A stretch of DNA of 64,000 bases, from the NCBI GenBank assembly GCA_946902985.2, contig OX336388.2, positions 1,209,720,609 through 1,209,784,608 of the forward strand, in the 5' to 3' direction. The DNA is from Meconema thalassinum. Lineage: Eukaryota; Arthropoda; Insecta; Orthoptera; Tettigoniidae. The translations under genes were made by a program, and so were the position numbers. Positions 52,199 to 63,384 of the stretch are shown here, one piece after another; the first letter of the stretch is position 1; the number at the start of each line of letters is the position of its first letter. The notes beneath the pieces were generated by a model. That model searched no databases. It was not told the DNA's origin and was given only the letters and a program-made list of their open reading frames with translations.

Positions 52199-52471
52199 AT
52201 AATTTCAAGATGTCGGCTGCGCGTAACATACAGTCTATTTAGTTAGTTAGTTATTGTTATTTTAAGGGGTGGAACTACGAGGTCATCTCACGTTGGCAAC
52301 GGAGGATTCTTCTATAACTCTATCTGAGTACCGAATACTGTGAACATTGATTTATTGAATAATGAGGTTTGGTTTATAATGCTTGCATGATTTACACGGC
52401 CGCCATCTTAAAACTATTTGGATAATGAACTTTTATTTTGGGCGTCAGACGCTTCTCTTGACTTACTTGAC
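52199..52471. other. non-coding
   Basis: TTTCAAGATGTCGGCTGCGC and CGGCCGCCATCTTAAA are further degenerate AAGATGG-type repeat pieces. A TTAG run lies at 52,236-52,247. Confidence 0.4.
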
Positions 52472-53649
52472 TTATTTCTTGTAACTCCTAAGTGGAGCAT
52501 AGGGCATCAACGAATTTCCGCCATCGGATTCGGTTCTGGACCATGGTCTTGATCTCCGTCCAGGTCTTCCCACCATTCTCAATTCCCTCCACCTCCACGC
52601 TCCTCCTCCAGGTGTCCCTCTTCTTCTAGTGCCTTGTGGGTTCCATTCCAGTGCTTGTCTGGCGATGTTGTTTTTATCACGTCTTAGCGTGTGCCCGATG
52701 CATCTCCGCTTCCTGCGACGCATCTTAATATCAATAGGTGTTTGTTTACATCTGTTCCATAGTTCTTCATTGGAAATGATCTGTGGACACCATATCCTCA
52801 GGATATTCCTCACTCTTGTTCACAAAAGTCTGAAGACTTCTGATTAGTTGTTTAAGTTATTTGTTTTCCAGGTTTCGCAACCATAGAGCAGGACCGACTT
52901 GACATTCGTATTAAAGATGCGCAGTTTAGTGTTAATGTTAAGCTCTCGAGATCTCCAGATCGGTATTGGCATTGCAAATGCACCTTTGGCCTTATTAAGC
53001 CTATTCTTAATATTTTCTATTGTTCCTCCATCTGTGGTGACAATGCTTCCGAGGTAACAAAACGGTTTGACTCGTTCTACCTCTTGATTTTCTAGGAACA
53101 GTTGAGAATTATTGCGGTTCTTGAAACTTATCTCCTTAGTCTTCTTCGCATTAATCTTTAGTCCCACCTCTGCTGCTTCTACTCTCAAATCATTCAGCTT
53201 GGTTTACATATCATTAAAGCTGCTGGTGAGCAGGCACAAGTCATCTGCTAAGTCCAAGTCCTCCTGTCCGTCTGTCAGTCCCCATTGTGTGTCTCTTCGT
53301 CGGTTCATCGCTTTCCTCATCATCAAATCTAGTACCATAAGAAATAGTATCGGTGACAACAGGCATCCTTGCTTAACCCCGGTGTTAACTGGGATGGGCT
53401 CTGACAGCATTCCTTAGTTCTGGACTTGGCATGTGTAGTCGTCATCTCCTTGATTATGTTAATGATTTTTCCTGAAATCCCAAACTCTTTCATGGCTCTC
53501 CACATCCTTTTCCTCATGACACTATCAAACGCCTTCTCAAAGTCTACAAATAACACATACAGTGAGGACTGAAGTACGGTGGACTGTTCCATGATTAGGC
53601 GTAGGGTGTTGATCTGGTCCGTGCATGAGTAACCTTCTCTAAATCCCAC
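52472..53649 (-). pseudogene. RTE-type LINE reverse transcriptase remnant
   Basis: Four minus-strand pieces in different frames follow the order of an RTE polymerase: GFREGYSCTDQINTLRLIME and LYVLFVDFEKAFDSV (fingers/palm motif A), NTGVKQGCLLSPILF (motif B) and LDLADDLCLL (motif C, LADD instead of YADD), then GLKINAKKTKEIS, CYLGSIV, LLYGCETW, and finally IISNEELWNRC and RRCIGHTLRR near the C-terminus. The endonuclease half is absent (5' truncation, typical of LINEs). At least three frame changes. Dead. Confidence 0.88.
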
Positions 53650-53955
53650 AGACGCTCCTCACATGGAGGTATTTGTTTCCAAAATTTGGTAGAGAAACAA
53701 TGATTAGTTTAGTCGTAATTTTTTTTAAGATTTTAACATTTGGGGGGCTACCATTTTGTTTTGGTTAAGATGGCGGTGATTTGCTAGTGGTACCACTGTA
53801 CCAAATTTGGTTGAATTCGGTTTTGTCGTGTTTGAATTGATTTGAGGGGGAGGGGGGGGCAGACATATACACAGACAGACACATGGATATTTGGCCCGTG
53901 TAAATCTCATAAGTATACTTTATTTTTTTGCAAAAATCGAAAGTAGGTTAAAAAA
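53650..53955 (-). mobile_element. Helentron-like fragment
   Basis: The right end, CTCATAAGTATACTTTATTT...GCAAAAATCGAAAGTAGGTTA, is an inverted 5' end of the family, followed inward by a polypurine G-run and one internal unit (AAATTTGGTTGAATTCGGTT, AAGATGGCGGTGATTTG). Truncated. Confidence 0.68.
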
Positions 53956-54189
53956 GGCTTAAGCCCTAATAATAATATTAATAACAAAAAAGATACGAAC
54001 CTTACAGTAGTCGCATATGATGTGTAACATCTGACATGTTATCCCACTATGAAATTGAGATGAAATGTATGTGAAGTCATCTGACATGTTATCCTACACG
54101 TATACTACACAGCTTGGACATTGTTAAAATGTTAATTTACGCTCAGTTTTCATACTGGTACTATGATGAATGTACAGATTGAATTGGAG
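53956..54189. other. short non-coding spacer
   Basis: ATCTGACATGTTATCC occurs twice (54,028 and 54,080), a 52-bp spaced direct repeat. No gene. Confidence 0.4.
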
Positions 54190-55504
54190 ATATGCTACTG
54201 TCACACTTGTTTCAACAAACATCACATATCGGCGGTACACAGTCGTACGTCAAAGATTCCGGCCATAACATTGAAAAAATGAAAACTATTCAACTAAAAG
54301 CTGGTGACTTACTAGACAGTTTTGACGTGGTCTCTCTTTTCACGAAAGTACCTATAAAGGCAGCCCTGGAGTACATCGCACGGATTTTTCCAGATGATAT
54401 CGCTGCCTTATTACGCCACTGCCTCACCGCTAGCTACTTCCTGTGGAAAAGTGATTTCTATGAACAAATTGATGGGGTCGCCACGGGCAGTCCCAAATAG
54501 CACTCGAGACCGCACCTTTCAAACCTAAGGTGGGGCTAAGATACGTGGACGATACTTTTGTAATATGGGGCCATGGTAAAGATCAATTAAATCTGTTTTT
54601 ACTACATCTCAACAGCCTGAACTCTAACAATCAGTTTACCATGGAGTTAGAGAATGAACAGAAAATCGCTCTCTTCGACGTTATGGTAACGACGACCGGA
54701 GATCTAACCTTGGGACATACAGTTTACCGTAAGCCGACCCATACTGACCGATATTTACATAAGACGTCCAACCACCACCCACGACAGAAATACGGAGTGA
54801 TAAAAACACTGGCTGACTGCGCGAAAAGAATTTGTGAAAAGCAGTGCCTAAACCAAGAAATTAAACACTTCAACGAAGCCCTACGCGCCAATGGGTACAG
54901 CCTGAAATATATCCAGCGAGCACTCCATCCAAGACGTCCAACTACAAGGGTAATTGGAGACAAGCACCCCCTGGTTAGAGCTTTCCTTCCATATATAAAA
55001 AAAAGTCACGGGCAGAATAGGGAGGCTACTCGAGTCCCGTGATAAAAAGACCATATACAGGCCTACGCGAAAAATTAAGGACATGTTTAGGTCCGCTAAA
55101 GATAAGCGACATCCTCATACCGCGGCAGGGGTTTATAAAATCCCGTGTGGTTGTGGCCAAGTATATATTGGAACAACGAAAAGAAGTATTGCCACTCGCC
55201 TCAAGGGGCACGAACGACACAGCCGGCTGGGACAAACAGATAAATCCACTGCTGCAGCACACTCACTACTCGCAGGTCACGGCATAAGATATGGAATCAC
55301 CGAAGTTCTGTCCACCACGGTGTCTTATCATGCCAGGCTTCAAAGGGAGGCCATTGGAATCCTGAAGCATACTAACAGCTTCAATCTTACGGAGGAAGCA
55401 GAACGTGTGAACAGAGCTTGGCTTCCAGTCCTTAATCCTCTCAAGCCTGCTCTCATTGACCGTCGTAGACGAGAAGATGCAACAGAAGAGCAGCCCTGTC
55501 CTTG
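54190..55504 (+). pseudogene. Penelope-like element: reverse transcriptase plus GIY-YIG endonuclease
   Basis: Part 1 (54,192-54,500) has LLDSFDVVSLFTKVPIKAAL (motif A) and ends at YEQIDGVATGSP. Part 2 (54,530-55,042) has GLRYVDDTFVIW (YVDD, motif C) and the thumb VYRKPTHTDRYLHKTSNHHP. Part 3 (55,083-55,505) holds the GIY-YIG nuclease: GVYKIPCGCGQVYIGTTKRS, IATRLKGHERHSR. About 20 residues between motif B and the YVDD region are missing at 54,500, and two frame changes occur. The 5' part of the RT is gone. Penelope elements copy RNA at broken or nicked ends. Dead fragment, clear identity. Confidence 0.92.
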
Positions 55505-55565
55505 ATGCATTGCTTTTATGTGGTACACCGTTGCTATGGTAGCCTCTATGTGTGGGTTGTTGACT

Positions 55566-57086
55566 ATTTTTTTAGCCTATTTTCAATTTTGAAAAAAATA
55601 GGCTTATGAGATCACCTTTTGTCCGTGTGTGTGTGATTCGTGTGTGTGTCCCCCCCCCCCCCCTAATAAAATCTAAACGGCAGGAGCGATTTCAATGAAC
55701 TCGGAAGTTCATAGCACTATTCCCGGCGACCTCGACCGTGCCCTTCAAATTTTGTTACGGCTCACCAATCCAACATGGCGGCTGTGCGAAATATTTCACC
55801 AGCATTCAATATCTCCGAAACTATTACCGATATTACCCTGACATTTTCTAATGTGATAGAGGGAACTACTATAAGTTCACTTATGTGACTTTTGAAAACC
55901 TGGTAACTACAAAACCAACATGGAGGCCAAGCGAATTTGCGACTTTTAAATAGACGTTTCTCGCGATTTGACCAACCAAACGCAATGAAACATGGTACAG
56001 TATATGTTTATATACATTGTAATGCACCGACATCTAACTTCGTTCATATGTTTACATAATCACAAGATGGCGGATGTGCGAAATATTTCACCGGCATTCT
56101 ATATCTCTGAAACTATTAGCGGTATCTCCCTAACATTTTGTACTGAGATAAAGGGCACTACTGGAAGTCCATCTATTAGATTTTCAAAAACCGGTTAACT
56201 ACAAAACGAACATGGCGGCCAAGCGAATTTGAAAATTTTAAATAGACCTTACTCGCGATTTAATGATCCAAGCGCACTGAAACATGGTACAGGAAATATT
56301 TATACACATTGTAATCCACTGGTATCTAATTTAGTTCAATTATTTACATAACCTCAAGATGGCGGCAGTGCGAATTTTAAAATTACGTTTTTATTTCTTG
56401 GGATGTAGTCATGCGATCGAAGTGAAAGTTTGAATAATGAACCTACGCAATAATTTTCCTTTAATGGTACATGACTCTATGGCCTATACATTTAACAATC
56501 CAACATGGCGACCATCCGAAATATTTAGACGATACTGAATATCTACGAATCTATTTTAGCAATCAAACTGAATTTTTTAATGTTCATAGGGGCTATGAAC
56601 TTAAGTTCACCTATAGGACTTTAAATAACCTGGTGATAACAAATCCAACATGGCGGTGACGCGAATTATAAATATTCACATGGACGTTTCTCGCAATTTA
56701 ACCATCCGCGTGCAGTGAAACTCGGTACAGTAAATCCTTATACGAATGTTAATCCACTGGCATCTAATTTATTTCAATTGTTTCCATAACCTCAAGATGG
56801 CAGCTGTGCAAAATTTTAAAATCTCCTTGTTTTTTCTTGTGTCCTAATTATGCGATTGAAGTTTGAATACTACACGTTCACAATAATCTGCATGTAACAG
56901 TACATAACTCTAGGACCTACATATATAAAATCCAACATGGCGACCATCCGAAATATTTAGTCGGTTCTCAATATCTACGAATCTATTACAGCAATCAAAC
57001 AGAAATTGTGTATGTTGATAGTGGCAATTAACATAAGTAGGATATATGAAAATAGGCTGTATAGTTCTTCACGGAACTACTTGTTA
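55566..57086 (+). mobile_element. Helentron-like (HINE/DINE-1-type) element, complete copy 2
   Basis: The 5' hairpin AGCCTATTTTCAATTTT / GAAAAAAATAGGCT is followed by ATGAGATCAC, (TG)n and a C-run (55,651-55,664). Tandem internal units follow, carrying ATCCAACATGGCGGC or CCTCAAGATGGCGGC and CGAAATATTT. The 3' end has ATGAAAATAGGCT followed by a hairpin AGTTC(TTCACG)GAACT. It is inserted directly after the Penelope remnant. The unit sequence differs from copy 1, but the architecture is the same. Confidence 0.72.
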
Positions 57087-57431
57087 TATCTTCTGTTTAT
57101 TTCTTTTACCTCGCTTAATGTAACCTGTGAACATGCTGAACTCAGTCTTCAGCGAAACGTCAGGACGACAAAATGTCCTTAGAACACGGCCTATAAGCCC
57201 GCGAAACAGAGATTCCTATCACGTACTATATTGTAAATTAAGAGGGGGAATGAAACCATAGTCTCTAGCCTATCTATAGACTACTAGAAATAATGTTCAA
57301 TACAATCAAATTTCCCAACTCCTGCTTGGTGAAAACTATTGTAATTAAAATTAGATAAATCGTCATTTCATGTAGATTCTGTTAAAATGACATATAATGT
57401 TATGATAGATATCGTTTAAATCGATAATCTG
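57087..57431. other. non-coding, nothing recognised
   Basis: AT-rich, no supported gene. Confidence 0.4.
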
Positions 57432-57520
57432 GTAGCAAAAATAATTGCTGGAACTGGGATTCGAACCTGAGACCTCATGATTCGCAGACCAAGACGCTAT
57501 CCACGCAACCATTAAAACCA
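57432..57520 (-). repeat. tRNA-like sequence (decayed tRNA or SINE head)
   Basis: On the minus strand, TGGTTGCGTGGATAGCGTCT (D-arm/A-box-like) is followed by GGTTCGAATCCC (perfect B box) at tRNA spacing. The acceptor arms pair poorly. No SINE body identified. Confidence 0.5.
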
Positions 57521-58234
57521 CAGAAATTTAGAGTACAAGACAGTTACTTATTTTCACGTGCCGGTAATAATATGCAAGTATTTTTTATTTGCTCCATTAA
57601 AATTTTGCTTTTTTTTCGATAATTTTCCTGCGTGGAATTGAGTTTTAAATTAGTTATGAATACGCCTACTTGACAGTAAAGGGAATATTCCTATAGTGGT
57701 CCATGAAAGGCTAGCCCAGTTCCTGTATAAAAACATCGATATATATTATATTGATCACTGCATTACTTCAATGTGGGTTAATATCTGAATAGCCATTGTG
57801 CAGAAACATAATACCGGCTTTGGCGACTAGTTACAATGTTTCATATTAAAGCATATCATCATTTAAGTACTGATACGCAGACTTTGAACATGTGGTTTGT
57901 GTTTCAATTAGTTGACACCAAAGTTCGCATGAGCGTTTACCGTTGAGTATGAAAGTGTTGAGCAAAGTTACTCGGGGATTGGATTCCCATCACTTTTATC
58001 CAGAGATTACAAACCAGACTCTTAATAAATCATAATTGTTTTCAGCAAATATAATAAAATTAATATTTTTACACCAAAGAACGACAACTTGAAGATGATT
58101 TATTGTAGGAATATCTGTAATGGCGCCTACAAACCTTGAAGTAATCCGTATGTGATATACATTCCACATGGCCGACAGTGCGTCATGTGTACCGATCTCC
58201 GACACCGTGCGCTCATTGTTTCCTCTTACCACTA
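57521..58234. other. non-coding, nothing recognised
   Basis: No supported gene or repeat structure. Confidence 0.4.
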
Positions 58235-58303
58235 CCAGCTAGATCACATTCCTCCTGGCTGCTTTAGCTGCTTGAGCAGCCAGGAGGGATGTGATCCGGC
58301 TGG
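58235..58303. repeat. near-perfect 29-bp hairpin
   Basis: Arm 58,235-58,263 and arm 58,275-58,303 are reverse complements at 26 of 29 positions around an 11-base loop. The mismatches are all T/C or A/G exchanges, so in RNA they could be G-U pairs on one strand. Confidence 0.9.
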
Positions 58304-58419
58304 CAGTGCGTCTTACACACTTCCGACCGATCTACTTCCGTCCGATCCATTTCCGTCCCATTTTAAAAAATCACTCCCACAAAAATATCCAGCAACCGAG
58401 TGGAAAGATGTTACACATC

Positions 58420-58420
<1 letters not shown>

Positions 58421-58485
<65 letters not shown>

Positions 58486-58524
58486 TAATAATAAAGTTAT
58501 AATAATAATAATAATAATATTCAT
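58421..58524. repeat. (AAT)n microsatellite
   Basis: About 100 bp of AAT units with two small interruptions. Confidence 0.97.
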
Positions 58525-59177
58525 TCATTACTATTTCCTCTTCTGATGGTGTTAATGCTTTATTCTCAAACGATGTAATTCACTACTACACCATGCCACA
58601 AAAGTTATCGTGGAAACGCTGTACGTAATGACAAACTGTGATTGAGATTTCTTCTCGTACCACTGGAATGCTAGTGCAATTGTACACAATTCAACCCCCC
58701 CCCAGGAGGGCCTGATTGAGGTCTGATCGCAATCACAGCTCAGAGGGGTTTCTAGCCATTCGAACATGAGGGCTAACTCGCTCGTTGGGACGTATCGACT
58801 ATCTTCAGGCAAGCTATTCTGTCCCCTGTTATCATTTCAGTTCAAAAAACACATGAAGAGTTTCTGGCAATAACACAGTATTAAAATGCTTTAAAAATCG
58901 TAGACATAAACCAACTATATACTCACCAGTGTAGCCGAATGATCCAAGACACGTTCCAGGGCTAATCTGATTAACTGACGTTAGGAGATTTTGAGGTCTG
59001 CATAGTGGTGCTGGCAGAGGCCATCCAAAAGGTTTTCCACATTCCAGGATGATATCGTACCTTATTTCAAGTCGCGGAGGACCAACCCCAATCATATATA
59101 CTGTATTATCTATACTAATATAATAAAGCTGAAGAGTTTGTTTGTTTGTGTGTTTAAACGTGCTAATCCCTGGAACT
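58525..59177. other. non-coding, nothing recognised
   Basis: A C-run at 58,696-58,704 and a retroposon-end-like ATCTATACTAATATAATAAA near 59,109. Short frames here lack motifs. Confidence 0.4.
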
Positions 59178-61143
59178 GTTGTTGTTTGAGTCTTCAGACT
59201 TTTGACTGGTTTGATGCAGCTCTTCATGCCTCCCTGTCCTGAGCTAATCGTTTCATCTCTACATAGCTACTACACCCTACATCCGAGGCAATCTGTTTAA
59301 CATATTCTAACCTTGGTCTACCCCTACAGTTCTTGTCCTCGACCCTTCCCTCCATAACTAAGCTTGCTATTCCTGGGTGTCTTAGTATGTGTCCTACCAA
59401 CCTATCTCTTCTCTTCAATAGCAGTCGCCAGAAACATCTCTCCTCTCCCACTCGTCTTAATACCTCTTTGTTTGTAACCCTATCTACCCATCTGATCTTC
59501 ATCATTCTCCTGTAACACCACATTTCAAATGCTTCAATTCTCCTCTTTTCTGCTGCATCAATAGTCCAAGTTTCACTTCCATAGAGCGCCACGCTCCAGA
59601 CAAAGGCTTTCAAAAATGACTTCCTAATACCTAAATCTATATTCGAAGTCAGCAGATTCCTTTTTTGTAGAAATGCTTTCTTTGCCTGAGCCAACCTACT
59701 TTTTATATCCTCTTTGCTTCGTCCATCACTGGTTATTCTGCTTCCTAAGTAACAGAAGTCTCCTACTTCCTTCAGCTTTTCACCTGCCAATTTGATCTCC
59801 ATAGAGGTTTCTGATTTATTTCGGCTGCATTCCAGTATTTTTGTTTAACATTTATTAATTTTCATCATGAATTCTTTCCGTAAGACGGAGTCCATACCGT
59901 TTAAAAACTCATTCAAATCCTCAGGCTTGTCGGCCAAGATGACGATGTCATCAGCAAATCGCAGAGTTGAAATTATTTCTCCTTGAATCTTCACTCCCAC
60001 TTGAAATTTTTCACTAATTTCCTTCATTGCTTGTTCAATGTAAAGATTGAAAAGTATGGGTGATAAGTTGCAGCCTTGCCTTACACCTTTCTGAATACCA
60101 GCTTCTCTCTCATGTCCTTCAACTCGAATGACTGCTGTCTGGTTTCTGTATAGATTGTATATCACCCTCCTATCCCTGTACTTTATTCCAATCGATTTCA
60201 AAATGTCAAACAATTTAGTCCAATCAACGTTATCAGAAGCCTTTTCTAAGTCTACAAAAGCCATGAACGTTCTCTTATCTCTCCTTATTCTACCTTCCAA
60301 AATCAGCATAAGACTTAGTACAGCTTCCCTTGTTCCTACATTTCTCCTGAAACCAAACTGGTCTTCACCCAACTCCGTTTCTATCTGGCTTTCAATCCTC
60401 TTGTAAATTATTCTAGACAGGATCTTTGAAGCATGAGTAATCAAGCTGATTGTACGGTGATCTTCACATCTGTCAGCTCCCACTTTCTTTGGTATAGGGA
60501 TGATTACATTATTCTTGAAATCAGGGGGTACCTCACCTGTCTCATAAATCCTACACACCAAGTGAAATAACCTGATCAGACCTTCATCTCCTATGCAGCG
60601 TAGCAACTCAATCGGTATATCATCTATGCCCGTCGCTTTGTTCCTGCTTAAGTCTTCCAAAGCTTTATCAAATTCTGATCTCAATATTAAATCTCCTTTC
60701 GCATCCATATCAATTTCCTCCTCCCTTTCCATTACATGATTCTCAATCTCCTTTCCCTTATACAAACTCTCTATGTAAGCTTTCCATCTCTCAACCTTTT
60801 CTTCCCTATCTGTTAGAGGCTTTCCATTTGTGTTCTTAATATTACAGCACTTAGTCTTCTTTTCCCCAAAAGTATTCTTAATCCTTCGATAAGCTGTGTC
60901 TACTTTTCCTAATTTCAGACAATTTTCGATACCTGCACATTTCTCTTTCAACCATTCTTCTTTCGCTTCCTTGCACTTCTTGTTAACCTCATTTCTCAGA
61001 CGTTTGTATTCTGCGTTCCCCTTTTCATTTCTTACATTCTTGTGTTTCCGCCTTTCATCCATCAATTCTAGTATATCCTGAGTGATCCACGGTTTTCTAC
61101 CTATTCTTTCTTTCCTACCAATGTGTTCTTCTGTCGGATTCAA
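59178..61143 (-). pseudogene. RTE-type LINE reverse transcriptase, nearly complete RT but frameshifted, 5' truncated
   Basis: Main frame 59,845-61,143 (432 residues): a helical linker, then NKATGIDDIPIELLRCIGDE, NVIIPIPKKVGADRCEDHRT, ISLITHASKILSRIIYKRIE, EDQFGFRRNVGTREAV, TFMAFVDLEKASDNVDW (motif A), QKGVRQGCNLSPILFNLYIE (motif B) and STLRFADDIVILAD (motif C, FADD). The second frame, 59,224-59,802, supplies the thumb and C-terminal part (DFCYLGSRITSDGRSKEDIK, ALYGSETWTI, RRMMKIRW, RLVGHILRHPG). The two are separated by a frame change and ~40 bases. The apurinic endonuclease half lies upstream and is missing. The RT copies RNA at a nicked chromosomal target. The 3' end is near 59,178, by comparison with the short 3' UTR of such elements. 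Confidence 0.9.
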
Positions 61144-61420
61144 AAACTTATCGTTGTATATGGTAGCCAGATTAAAGAGGAATAGTTTAGGCTATGTAGC
61201 ATTAGGCTACACCGCTCGGGTAACCTTAAAGATTGATTTTTGTTCAGTAAGTCGGAAGATCAAGCGCTCCCGAACAGCTTCAATAATACCTAAGTCTATT
61301 GTTGCCTGGTAATGCAGGCTGCATCACGTCGCCCCTACCAGTGTTCTGGTTCAGAATTGAGAGTGGCTTATAAATTGCAGTCACGGCGAGTAATTAGTGC
61401 AAAAAGATTTTTTAGGCCCC
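61144..61420. other. spacer between LINE and piggyBac-like element
   Basis: No gene. Unique-looking sequence, the insertion site context for the TTAA-flanked element. Confidence 0.4.
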
Positions 61421-61727
61421 TTAACCCGCCATCGGTATCGTTTTTAGGTTGGTCCTAACAAAAAACATTCCTTATTAAGAAAAGTTTTTTGTTTTAAGAC
61501 TCAACCTTTCTCAAATGAGTATAAGAGTCACATGTTTTGGTTTGTTATGCGATGATTCACGCACACGAGTCACGTGTGGGAAGCGGGTAAGTGCGTACCG
61601 GTCGCGTCATAGGCAGTGTTAGGTGGCTTCTATAAAGCATCGATACCTTTGGCGTAACAATTTTTTCGCGTTCCGTGCTGGTGTAATATTTTAGTGAGAA
61701 GTGTCAAAGTGAAGTTTTAAAGGCTAA

Positions 61728-62262
61728 TAGGCCTAGTGAATCTGTTCTTTTGAGCTGGATTGTAGAAGAGGACGACGTATTTACAGATGTTGACGACCAA
61801 TGCTGTGCTTCTGACTGTCTAAGTGATGCTCCTAGTGAACATTCCATGCATCAAACTGATACTGAGCAATCCAACGATTCAGATAGTTTTTTTTAGTGCT
61901 GGAAGTGTCCGAGGACATGTTCGGCTCGCCAGAGTTAGTAGCTGCTTCTAGCGGACACCCATGGGGTGAGCTACAAATGCCGTCACGTGTGGAGTGATGT
62001 CTGGGAAAGGAAAGTGTGAATGTAAGGACTAGGAATTTGAAGGTATCTGCTGTGGCCTAGAGTTAGGGACCAACCCCGGCATTTGCCTGAAAGGAAGATG
62101 GGAAACCACAGAAAACCATCTTCAAGGTTGCCTGGGGGGGATTCGAACCTCCTTGCCTCCCGGATGTGAGCGACTGCCTGCAGCCACGCCGTAACAACCA
62201 CGGCTAACTCACCCGGTATTCAGATAGTGAAATGAGTGAACTGGACAATGCTAGAAAGTAAT
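61728..62262 (+). pseudogene. piggyBac-like transposase N-terminal remnant, split by SINE
   Basis: LLSWIVEEDDVFTDVDDQCC, LSDAPSEHSMHQTDTEQSND (61,750-61,887) is the acidic, Ser/Asp-rich N-terminal stretch typical of piggyBac transposases. After the SINE it continues in phase as SEMSELDNARK, then a stop. The DDD catalytic domain and the C-terminal Cys-rich domain are deleted. Confidence 0.65.
61888..62217 (-). mobile_element. tRNA-derived SINE (family B) inserted in the piggyBac-like element
   Basis: Flanked by ATTCAGATAGT at 61,877-61,887 and 62,218-62,228. The head is on the minus strand at the right with B box GGTTCGAATCCCC (about 62,140). The body GGGAAACCACAGAAAACCAT is family B. The A-rich tail reads as T-run 61,887-61,894. 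Confidence 0.92.
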
Positions 62263-62672
62263 GTGGTTTACAAATCATGATCAAATTTGTTGTTTAGCAA
62301 TGTACCCCAAGATTTTTTTGTTCCTTTTTATAATATTTAGTAATGTTTATGTAGATTTATGTGTAGATAAAGAGGTCATAAAATGAGTCTAATAAAACAA
62401 AATTATAATTACCTTCTAAAAGAACGAAAATAATGTTGGAGTCAAAATTGTAGTAGTTAATTTTTAGTAATAAACTATTGTGGATATATACAAATATGTA
62501 AGTATATACTTATCTAGATATATTAATAAATAACCAAAGACTAGTATAATTTATTCTAAATGCCAAGTAGAGCCCGTATAAGCACTAAATCATATACCAA
62601 GCTGATGTTAGGGAGCGCCTATAGACACTACCTCTCGCGTAAGTGAGGACAACGCTACCGATGGCGGGTTAA

Positions 62673-62895
62673 AACAGTTATCATCATGACAATAGTATGC
62701 CTCTGTTTAAAGGCGATGGTGTTGGTTCAGTATACTGAGGTTATCAGCTGCAATAAGCGTTGGTGCTTTCCGATCCTTATCCTAGAACGCTCCAGTTCTG
62801 TAGTAGTATTCATTATCATCCATAAAACAAATAAATCCACCGGGCGAAGCCGGACACTACTGCTAGTACAGTATAATATCCGGTGAATCACCGGC
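62673..62895. other. non-coding with a repeat-end signature
   Basis: CACCGGGCGAAGCCGGACAC then TACTGCTAGTACAG at 62,838-62,871 resembles the motif at 38,939. No gene. Confidence 0.4.
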
Positions 62896-63184
62896 CCCTA
62901 ATAATATTGTTTTATGCAGCACAACTAGCGTTGTTATCAGGAAGGTCGATATTTCTCTGCTTACATCCCGTATTGTGCTAATGCAGTGCAAGCGTACCCT
63001 GCAAACGATACTGAACCATATTATTTTTCCCTCGATGTTACTTCAGACTAATGCGACGGAAAAATAATTAATAGGCTTTAGTATCGTTTGCGGGATATGC
63101 TTGCAGTGCAATAGTAGCACATGAGATGCAGGCAGAGAAATATCGACCTTCCTGATAACAACACAATAAAATAAATTATTAGGG
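62896..63184. mobile_element. foldback (palindromic) MITE-like element
   Basis: Arms of ~105 bp: GTTGTTATCAGGAAGGTCGA (from 62,930) through ATATTATTTTTCC, and the inverted GGAAAAATAATTAATAGG... to TCGACCTTCCTGATAACAAC (to 63,162), around a ~27-base loop. A weaker outer match (CCCTAATAAT...TTTTAT) extends it to about 62,896-63,184. Small differences show the arms have diverged. Confidence 0.88.
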
Positions 63185-63384
63185 CTGCTAACCCCCAAAT
63201 ATTGGATAACAACAATAAAAACGAACTCTTCTCGAACCTGTGTTAATTGTGATGGAACCGTAATTACAGGTTTTTATGTGGAGGTTTGAAAATATACCTT
63301 TAAAACTACAGTTTCTTTTAACTTTATCGTTGGCCTATTGAGATGCCGAGTGCAGGTCTTTCTAGTCGACGCGGGTGTCCTGCG
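63185..63384. other. non-coding spacer
   Basis: No supported gene. Confidence 0.4.

Larger units (their letters stand above)
61425..62668 (+). mobile_element. piggyBac-like element, internally deleted, interrupted by a SINE
   Basis: Terminal inverted repeat CCCGCCATCGGTA at 61,425-61,437 and its complement TACCGATGGCGGG at 62,656-62,668, each flanked by TTAA (61,421-61,424 and 62,669-62,672), the piggyBac target. It holds a short acidic transposase N-terminus and no catalytic part. A SINE adds about 340 bp. Confidence 0.92.

Noticed and set aside
58291..58485. ORF ending in poly-asparagine
   Set aside because: The Asn run is the (AAT)n microsatellite.
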